From: a gamma proteobacterium symbiont of Bathyaustriella thionipta
Lineage (GTDB): Bacteria; Pseudomonadota; Gammaproteobacteria; Chromatiales; Chromatiaceae
Direction: 5' to 3'
NCBI GenBank assembly: GCA_025656895.1
Contig: JAHXHF010000171.1
Span: 1 to 12,233 of the forward strand
Length of the DNA stretch: 12,233 nt
Below are positions 7,044-12,233 of this stretch, in pieces; the first letter of the stretch is position 1; every line of letters begins with the position of its first letter. A program made the translations under genes and the position numbers. The notes below the pieces were generated by a model that worked only from the letters and a program-made list of their open reading frames with translations, had not been told where the DNA came from and did not search any database.

Positions 7044-7077
7044 CCGCAGGCCGGTAACATTCGTCACAGGCCTGCGG
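7044..7077. repeat. Perfect 9-bp inverted repeat between the ATPase gene and hrpB
   Basis: CCGCAGGCC (7044-7052) and GGCCTGCGG (7069-7077) pair perfectly around a 16-nt loop in the 86-bp gap. A smaller GCCGG...CCGGC repeat lies next to it (about 7022-7034). On the minus strand, in the direction of the genes, no T-run follows. So it may slow or end transcription between the two genes, or act as an mRNA-end stabiliser, but a classical terminator is not shown. A TTATTTTCT run follows on the plus strand, where no gene ends. Confidence 0.4.
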
Positions 7078-7090
7078 GTTATTTTCTCGC

Positions 7091-9082
7091 TCAAGCGTTG
7101 GCGGGGGGCAGGCACTCGTAATCGCGAGAGCATTCGATTAATTGGTCAAACTGGCTGCCTTCAGGAAATTCCTGCGCGATAACCCAGACCTGCTTGATCT
7201 CGTCACTCAATTCAGGCAATACCGACATGGAGTTGCGGGTACGTTCCTGATCAAAGAAAGCAAAAGGTTCATCCAGAAAAACAAACTGCTGTCCCTGCAC
7301 CGCGATATTCACCAGTTCCTGCGACAAAGCCAGGCGTACCGCCAGCATAATCTGTCGCTGGGTGCCGCTGGAGATTTCGTCCAGATCCATAAAATCGCGC
7401 TTTTCATTGGAGAACACGCGCACGTTCAGGCCTTCATCGATCTGTAAATGCTCATAACGGTTTTCAGTAAACAGCGGCAGAGTACGGCTGACCAGATCAC
7501 GCAGATCACGATTAAAACGTTGCGACATATGGCGGGATGCGCCTGTCAGTAACTCTTCTGCCAACTGGTTGAGATCAATCTTGCGCTCATGCTGGGACAT
7601 TTTTTCAACAAAACCGGCGATGACGGCACGCATGGAATCGGCTTGCGCGACCCGTTGTTCTTCGTTACTGATGGCTTGTTGCAAACGTACATGCTGTTCC
7701 TGTGCGCTGTGCAGTTCTTCACGCAAAACATGCAGTGCTTCACTCACCAGTATGCTGGCATCTTCCGAGCACATACGGCAGTCACGCACCTGCCTGATTT
7801 CCGCATCGGCTATGCTGGATGTAGGCGTAAGCGCCGTTTCTGCGGCCTCTGCAAACACTGGCGCCGCTTCGTCTGCCACAGTAGCGGCTGCAGAGATTGT
7901 TTTTTCATCCGTTTCGGACGCGCTATCTTCCTCTTTACTATCCGCATCACTATCCGTGCTGTCATCTTCCGCCGGCTCTTCAGATGCGCTTGCATCCCCG
8001 GGTGAAGAGGCTTCCGCCTGTGCTGCTGCGGGTACGGCTGCCTGCACCTGCTGCAGACGATCGGCCAGTTCTTCACCGGCAATTCGAACATTCTGCATAG
8101 CGGCTGCAATAATGCGCGAAGACAGCCACAAGACCACAAACACAACACCGGCCACACCCGCCACAATTGGCAGACGTGCTATATAGTCATCCTGCCACCA
8201 GTGCGCGTACTGGTTAATCAGGCCCTGTAATTGATCGGCCTGCTGACTGCCGGCCATTCTGACCAGAATGTACCAGCCGGCACCACAGAGCGCGGAAAAA
8301 ATCAGTGTCAGAAAGGCCAGAAAGCCGCTGAAACGTTTGCGCGAGCGAGCCGATTTCAGTCTGGGCAGTGCCGTCTGATAATCGCGCAGGCCGGTTTCCA
8401 GCTGGTTATGACGTTTATGCAATGCTTCTTCAGCCCCGCACACCGCCTGGAATTGCTCACGCAGGCCGTCCAGATGGCCTTCCTGCAGTTCCAGTGCGTC
8501 TATATCGGCACTGACCGAATCAATTTCCTGCTGAATGATGGCGACTCTGTCCTGTTCAGCGGCCACATCATCCTGCAGTTCTTCAGCGACCCATTCCAGT
8601 GATGAAATACCGGCCATGGTTTTGACCGCGTGGCTGTGCGGATGCGGTGTGGTAATTTCGCGCTGCGCCAGATAAAAAGATTCAACAAATTCTTCGAACT
8701 GATAACCCAGAATATCGTAAAGAATCTCGCTGACTGCGATATCGCCTTTTGCCAGTGGCTTGTCTTCACCAGCTCGCGACAAACGTACGCCGCTGTTGCC
8801 TTCATTATCCAGAAAGCGGGAAATCTCGTATTCACTGTCGCCCGAGATAAATTTCAGATGCACGCTGCAACGGCTTTCACCCCAGCGAATGACCTTGTGC
8901 ACATCGTCTTCGTCAATGGAAAAGGTACGACCAAACAGGGCAAAACACACCGTTTCGCCAATACTGCTTTTGCCCGATTCATTCTGCCCGCTGATGGCAA
9001 TAACCCCGTCAGCTGGTAAATCGGTCAGTTCAAGGCTGCGGTATTTAAGAACATTTTCAGCGGAAAGTTGAGAAATAATCAT
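7091..9082 (-). CDS. Rad50/SbcC-like ATPase with a membrane hairpin and a central CxxC motif
   Basis: A 663-aa protein with a split ABC-type ATPase like that of Rad50/SbcC/YhaN proteins. The N-terminal half has Walker A GQNESGKSS (32-40) and a Q-loop (Gln140 in FYLAQRE). The C-terminal half has the signature SSGTQRQ (571-577), Walker B FVFLDEP (600-606) and the D-loop AFFD (608-611). Between them lie a coiled coil (about 160-245), two strong transmembrane helices (about 252-274 and 304-325), a second coiled piece, an Ala/Asp/Glu/Ser-rich stretch (about 346-420), DCRMC (434-438, a CxxC like a Rad50 zinc hook) and another coiled coil (about 440-510). The switch histidine expected after Walker B appears to be Gln (VWVIAQEF, Gln637). 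Members of the superfamily act on DNA ends or chromosome structure, usually with an Mre11/SbcD nuclease; none is nearby. Its ATG overlaps the 62-aa gene stop as TGATG. Exact function unknown. Confidence 0.85.
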   Translation of the reverse strand: MIISQLSAENVLKYRSLELTDLPADGVIAISGQNESGKSSIGETVCFALFGRTFSIDEDDVHKVIRWGESRCSVHLKFISGDSEYEISRFLDNEGNSGVRLSRAGEDKPLAKGDIAVSEILYDILGYQFEEFVESFYLAQREITTPHPHSHAVKTMAGISSLEWVAEELQDDVAAEQDRVAIIQQEIDSVSADIDALELQEGHLDGLREQFQAVCGAEEALHKRHNQLETGLRDYQTALPRLKSARSRKRFSGFLAFLTLIFSALCGAGWYILVRMAGSQQADQLQGLINQYAHWWQDDYIARLPIVAGVAGVVFVVLWLSSRIIAAAMQNVRIAGEELADRLQQVQAAVPAAAQAEASSPGDASASEEPAEDDSTDSDADSKEEDSASETDEKTISAAATVADEAAPVFAEAAETALTPTSSIADAEIRQVRDCRMCSEDASILVSEALHVLREELHSAQEQHVRLQQAISNEEQRVAQADSMRAVIAGFVEKMSQHERKIDLNQLAEELLTGASRHMSQRFNRDLRDLVSRTLPLFTENRYEHLQIDEGLNVRVFSNEKRDFMDLDEISSGTQRQIMLAVRLALSQELVNIAVQGQQFVFLDEPFAFFDQERTRNSMSVLPELSDEIKQVWVIAQEFPEGSQFDQLIECSRDYECLPPANA

Positions 9083-9270
9083 CAGTAGGCCTCGCTTACC
9101 AGTGCCTGCAACTTGCGCAGTACGATATCCATGGCTTCCCGGTAGGAAGCCTCATCAAAGGATTCATCCGAATTACGGCGGCGTTCAAATTCTGCCTCAC
9201 AATAATCTGAAAAATCTTTGGCCGGCCCGAATAGTTCGGACTGATTCAACAATGCACCATTATCTGACAT
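9082..9270 (-). CDS. Small acidic protein coupled to the Rad50-like ATPase (62 aa)
   Basis: I do not recognise a family. The protein is acidic and mostly helical: a first part with SELFGPAKDFSDYCEAEFER and a second amphipathic helix (SYREAMDIVLRKLQALVSEA). It has no signal peptide or membrane segment. A GGGGA lies at good distance before the ATG at 9270. The stop and the ATPase start share one base (TGATG), which nearly always means translational coupling and often a physical complex. A role as adaptor or regulator of the ATPase is an inference from this coupling only. Confidence 0.7.
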   Translation of the reverse strand: MSDNGALLNQSELFGPAKDFSDYCEAEFERRRNSDESFDEASYREAMDIVLRKLQALVSEAY

Positions 9271-9343
9271 GCGCTTATCCCCGATTGATCTGTGTGAAAG
9301 TATTGGCCGGCTCGCGGGCCTTTAAAAAAGTATATCAAAGTTA

Positions 9344-11158
9344 TTATCCGTTCACCCTGAAAAACACATCCCCTTCCGCCAGGTCAACCGAGCGCAGTTG
9401 CAGACTCAGTTTCTCATCCAGCTGCGGCGCTGATTTCAGGCGCAATTTGGTATCCATGGCCAGTTCGGGAATCAGCAGTGTGCTTTTGTGTTCGCCTTTT
9501 TCTACCAGAACAGCTTCGCCCTGCCAATCCGGGTGCTGCGCCAGGAATACTCTTTTCCAGTGCATATTGGACTGGCGCTCGGTACGCCGCAAGGTCATGC
9601 CCCGTTCTTCAGCCAAAGCGATGCGCGCCGATACCTGTTCTTCCGACAGCGGTTCCTGCCCCGTCAGCCAGGCGCGCAATTGTTGATGCACCAGCAAATC
9701 ACTGTAACGCCGCAAAGGACTGGTAGCACGGGTATAGGCGGCCAGCCCCAGACCGGCATGCGGTTGCGCCAGCGTACTGACCTGCGTTGGCTTGAATTGC
9801 CGCCGGTAGGCAAACATTTCGGACAACGACTCGGGCTCGCCCGGCTGATCCGGGGCCGCCTGTCCCGCGTAAGGAATCGCCAGCCCGGCCTGTTCAGCCA
9901 GCGCCACCACCGCCTCACCCGCCATAAGCATAAAATCGGTTACCAGAGCACGGCTTTGCAAAGCCTGAAAAGGCCGGATATTGACCTGCCCCTGCTCATC
10001 CACACGTACACTGACTTCAGGAAGGTCAATACGCGCACTACCGGCTGCCGTGCGCTTTTGACGATATTTCATGGCCAGCTCATTCATGGCTTTGAAAGGC
10101 TCTTCCAGTAAAGCCATGTCCGCCTGCGCATAGGTCATGCGGGTCACTTTTACCCGGCTGATACAAACTTCAGGATCGATAACTTCACCGCTGTCTGACA
10201 AGGCAAAGCCTATCGACAGTGCCGGTGATTCTTCTGCCAGCCCCATGCCCAGCAAGGGTGTAATAGCGACCGGCAACATGTGAATGGTGGTTTCCGGAAG
10301 ATACAGATTGGCACCACGCTCTCGTGCCTGCAGATCCATTTCACTGTCAGCAGAAACCAAAGCCGCCACATCCGCAATATGTACCCAGATACGCCCCTCA
10401 TCCAGGCTGATGGCATCGTCCGGGTCCTGATTGCCTTCGTCATCAATGGCAAAAGCCTGCTGATGCGTCAAATCACGCCGTTCTTCATCCGGCAATGGCG
10501 CCATGCTGGCGGTCGGCTGGCTCATGTCCGCGTCAAAACGCCCCGGCCAGGGATTATGATGCTCATGCCAATAGCCACAATTCACCAGAAAAGCGTGTGC
10601 CGAGCGTATACTTTGTGTCACGTTCAGCTCATTCAGAATACGGCTTTTCTGTTGCTGCCCCAGTGCCAGACGTTCCACTTCAGCCAGTTTTTTGCGGTCT
10701 TCATCCTGCAATGACTTTTGTTGTACACGCTGTAAAAAAGACTGCCAGTCAGCTTCCGCCCGGGCTTTTTCGGCCCGTTGCTGCTGTATCGCCTGCAGCT
10801 GCGCTTCATCACGTGCCCGTATGTCATCGACTGAACCACTGAAATACAAATCATCATTCAGCAACTGCCAGGCAGACCAGGCGGTTTGCGGGCTGTATTC
10901 GCCATAAACCAGCTCAGCCAGATCCGTCAGGGTGGCGCTGTCGCCCTGAAGTAATTCCCAGGCTTCCTGCGGATCAGCCGGTTGCGGCTGTAAGCGGCTT
11001 AAATCAGATACAGGGCCGGGATGCAGCCGTTCAATATCTTTGTTGCGCACACGTTTGTTCTTGCCTTTGTCAAAGCCGATTTCTATCTTGTCATCCACCT
11101 TCAGCACAACTGCCGGGCGGGATTTGTAAAGCACCAGATTACCTTGAGAAAATGCCAT
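9344..11158 (-). CDS. RNB-domain exoribonuclease (RNase II/R-like family)
   Basis: 604 aa from the chosen ATG at 11158. A longer frame reaches 11266, but its first 36 residues are not family-like, and GGAAGG lies just before 11158. The N-terminal 45 residues (NLVLYKSRPAVVLKVDD and following) look like a small beta-barrel. A helical, charged region (about 65-180) follows, then the RNB catalytic domain. The metal-binding run AFAIDDEGNQDPDDAIS (235-251) has Asp239, Asp245, Asp247 and Asp248 at the positions of the four catalytic aspartates of RNase II. YTRATSPLRRYSDLLVHQQL (475-494) is the conserved active-site end of the domain. The C-terminal 60 residues could form an S1-like fold. Family members degrade RNA from the 3' end. 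It is shorter than RNase R (about 800 aa) and lacks its N-terminal cold-shock domains, so I give no symbol. It precedes the 62-aa gene by 73 nt. Confidence 0.9.
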   Translation of the reverse strand: MAFSQGNLVLYKSRPAVVLKVDDKIEIGFDKGKNKRVRNKDIERLHPGPVSDLSRLQPQPADPQEAWELLQGDSATLTDLAELVYGEYSPQTAWSAWQLLNDDLYFSGSVDDIRARDEAQLQAIQQQRAEKARAEADWQSFLQRVQQKSLQDEDRKKLAEVERLALGQQQKSRILNELNVTQSIRSAHAFLVNCGYWHEHHNPWPGRFDADMSQPTASMAPLPDEERRDLTHQQAFAIDDEGNQDPDDAISLDEGRIWVHIADVAALVSADSEMDLQARERGANLYLPETTIHMLPVAITPLLGMGLAEESPALSIGFALSDSGEVIDPEVCISRVKVTRMTYAQADMALLEEPFKAMNELAMKYRQKRTAAGSARIDLPEVSVRVDEQGQVNIRPFQALQSRALVTDFMLMAGEAVVALAEQAGLAIPYAGQAAPDQPGEPESLSEMFAYRRQFKPTQVSTLAQPHAGLGLAAYTRATSPLRRYSDLLVHQQLRAWLTGQEPLSEEQVSARIALAEERGMTLRRTERQSNMHWKRVFLAQHPDWQGEAVLVEKGEHKSTLLIPELAMDTKLRLKSAPQLDEKLSLQLRSVDLAEGDVFFRVNG

Positions 11159-11242
11159 TGACCTTCCATTACATGACGGACTCACGGAATGAGCCACCGG
11201 ATGCGCTATGATACCGGTGAATAAAACAGATGGCACAGAAAC

Positions 11243-11764
11243 ATGGCAAAAATTAACACCTGGCAACGGTTTTTATATTGGCTCAGCGGCAATCTGCGCT
11301 GCAGAATCATCAACGGCGATCATGGCGAGCCCTATCTGGAACGCTATCACATCATGCGCCTGCCCGGTGGTGGTGGCATTTATCTGCACCGTTTTCTGGC
11401 CAGCGACCCGGATCGCGGCCTGCACGACCACCCCTGGCAACGTGCTTTCGGGCTGATTTTATCCGGTGGTTATGAAGAATTGCGCCTTATTGATGGCCAG
11501 GGCGTGCTGCGCCAGCGCAAACCCGGACAATACAATTTTATTCGTGGTCACAATTTTCACCGCATCATACTGCCGCAACAACGACAGGCCTGGAGTCTGT
11601 TTATGCACAGCGGTAAAAACAAGGGCTGGGGCTTTCTGGAAATAGACTCCGGTAACAACCACTACCGGCCACACGACGCGCAACAAGCCGATGGCGTACA
11701 TGCCAACTGGTGGCAAACAGCCCGCAAAGGGAAACACAGCGTACGCCACTCCTTAAACCCTTGA
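11243..11764 (+). CDS. Cupin-like protein with an HxH metal-binding motif
   Basis: A 173-aa soluble protein. The centre reads LHDHPWQRAFGLILSGGYEE (60-79), a cupin motif 1 with His61 and His63 and possibly Glu79 or Glu78 as metal ligands. It is followed by GQYNFIRGHNFHRIIL (95-110), which gives the second motif with His103 or His106 as the last ligand. The substrate cannot be told; cupins range from oxygenases to isomerases and sensors. The start is the only possible one, since a TAA lies in frame at 11222-11224, but its binding site is weak. It is read divergently from the ribonuclease gene across 84 bp, where TATGAT (11207-11212) is a possible -10 without a convincing -35. Confidence 0.75.
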   Translation: MAKINTWQRFLYWLSGNLRCRIINGDHGEPYLERYHIMRLPGGGGIYLHRFLASDPDRGLHDHPWQRAFGLILSGGYEELRLIDGQGVLRQRKPGQYNFIRGHNFHRIILPQQRQAWSLFMHSGKNKGWGFLEIDSGNNHYRPHDAQQADGVHANWWQTARKGKHSVRHSLNP

Positions 11765-11915
11765 TACTACAGGCGCCGCGCACTTGTTTTCCCGCTTAAG
11801 ATATGCACAATACAGCGTACGTGCCCCTGACGCGTTCTAATGGATTCAGCAGCCATTGTTGCATAGTAGCTTAACGTTGTATCCGGCAGTCTCATGGCAA
11901 TGGCGGGTATTTATA
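11765..11915. other. Intergenic stretch before the cysteine-cluster gene
   Basis: 151 bp with no supported gene. TTGTTT near 11784-11789 is followed 17 nt later by ACAATA, which could be a weak promoter for the downstream gene; the match is poor. No hairpin with a T-run follows the cupin gene stop. Confidence 0.3.
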
Positions 11916-12143
11916 ATGTTTTCGCAGCTATTCAGGTTACTATTGTCAGAGACCAGCAGATCACACTTAAGCCACAATTTGATGCACCATAAAATTAAAA
12001 GAACATTCACTTCTTTATTGCCTGTTGATAAAAACAGAACAGGCGAATGCAATAACTGCGGCGCCTGTTGTCGTTTACCTTTCCGCTGCACCTTTCTGAT
12101 CAATGCCGAGAACGGCAAGGAATATTGCTCTATATATAACTGA
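11916..12143 (+). CDS. YkgJ-type CxxCxxCC cysteine-cluster protein, probably truncated at the C-terminus
   Basis: 75 aa from the ATG at 11916; a longer frame from a TTG at 11856 has no family-like N-terminus. The motif ECNNCGACCRLPFRCTFL (44-61) holds Cys45, Cys48, Cys51, Cys52 and Cys58, followed by YCSIY with Cys71. This is the pattern of the YkgJ zinc- or iron-binding cluster family. In that family CxIY is normally followed within a few residues by RPxxC and a further 15 or more residues. Here a TGA comes one codon after CSIY, and neither of the other two frames resumes an RPxxC motif. So the gene seems to have lost its end at about 12138-12143, or it is a short variant. Function of the family is not firmly known. 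Confidence 0.65.
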   Translation: MFSQLFRLLLSETSRSHLSHNLMHHKIKRTFTSLLPVDKNRTGECNNCGACCRLPFRCTFLINAENGKEYCSIYN

Positions 12144-12186
12144 ACTGAAGTTTCACTGAAATCCAAATCAACCTGACAGTCAGCCA

Positions 12187-12233
12187 TCAAGCCACCATAC
12201 GCAAAAGCAGTGAAACAAAATCTTTTTCCCGTG
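12187..12233 (-). other. Possible C-terminal end of a gene entering from the right (15 codons, unproven)
   Basis: The minus strand is open from the window edge to a TGA at 12187-12189 and reads REKDFVSLLLRMVA. It is a plausible C-terminal helix but too short to name. It would converge on the truncated cysteine-cluster gene, leaving about 43 bp between the two stops. If the cysteine-cluster gene was cut by an insertion, this could be the end of the inserted element's gene. Confidence 0.2.

Noticed and set aside
7091..9270. Calling the ATPase pair a known defence system such as Lamassu, Wadjet or Zorya.
   Set aside because: The partner genes of these systems (effector nuclease LmuA, JetA/B/D, ZorA/B) are absent, and the neighbours are housekeeping genes.
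9310..9335. Hairpin-like GGCCGGCTCGCGGGCC followed by TTTAAAAAA, between the ribonuclease and the 62-aa gene.
   Set aside because: The T/A run is on the wrong side for the minus-strand genes, the stem has a mismatch, and no plus-strand gene ends here. Not called a terminator.
11052..11066. TTTGTTCTTGCCT in the ribonuclease gene matches the left arm of the palindrome near 2801.
   Set aside because: It is a single half-site inside codons for the conserved KGKNKRV part, with no second arm. Chance is the simplest explanation.
11736..11821. A 10-bp direct repeat, ACAGCGTACG, at 11736-11745 and 11812-11821.
   Set aside because: Only 10 bp, one copy lies inside the cupin coding sequence, and the flanks do not match. 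It is most likely chance, and no attachment-site context is seen.
11846..12190. A 114-codon minus-strand reading frame over the cysteine-cluster gene.
   Set aside because: It is the antisense of a gene with a clear CxxCxxCC motif and shows no family features of its own.

Overview
The window looks like chromosomal DNA from a Gammaproteobacterium of roughly 50% GC. The evidence is a set of familiar housekeeping-type proteins of gammaproteobacterial style: a DEFH-box HrpB helicase, a stand-alone PabB with the PIKGT motif, a DUF4124 protein, an RNB-family ribonuclease, a small RND-type membrane protein and a YkgJ-type CxxCxxCC protein. A marine or environmental lineage (Cellvibrionales or Oceanospirillales-like) is a guess from gene content only. 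No tRNA, rRNA or CRISPR array was seen.

Left edge (1-89): the last 17 codons of an IS66-family transposase and a terminal inverted repeat ending ...GCGCTTAC at 89. The element sits inside a SUMF1/FGE-type gene (90-961, minus) and supplies its stop codon, so that gene has lost its C-terminal end.

Region 90-2773 (all minus): a compact run of a 74-aa unknown protein, a small two-helix RND-type membrane protein, a short SET-domain protein, a secreted DUF4124/ankyrin-repeat protein and the broken SUMF1-type protein. Short gaps and overlaps suggest one transcript. It starts beside a long near-perfect palindrome (2793-2847). On the other side of the palindrome a 50-aa single-helix membrane protein (2914-3066, plus) is read divergently.

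Region 3101-7004 (minus): hrpB then pabB, overlapping by ATGA, with a terminator-like hairpin at the end of pabB. Region 7091-11158 (minus): an RNB ribonuclease, a 62-aa protein, and a Rad50/SbcC-like ATPase coupled to the 62-aa gene by a TGATG overlap. The ATPase carries a membrane hairpin, an acidic low-complexity stretch and a CxxC motif in its middle. No Mre11/SbcD-type nuclease is beside it.

Right part (11243-12233, plus): a cupin-like protein with an HxH motif, then a YkgJ-type cysteine-cluster protein that stops just before the usual C-terminal RPxxC part. An unexplained junction follows, running into the window edge.

The best candidate for something undescribed is the pair made of the 62-aa protein and the membrane-anchored Rad50-like ATPase. 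Next are the SET/ankyrin/SUMF1 cluster with its palindromic promoter and the two truncated genes.
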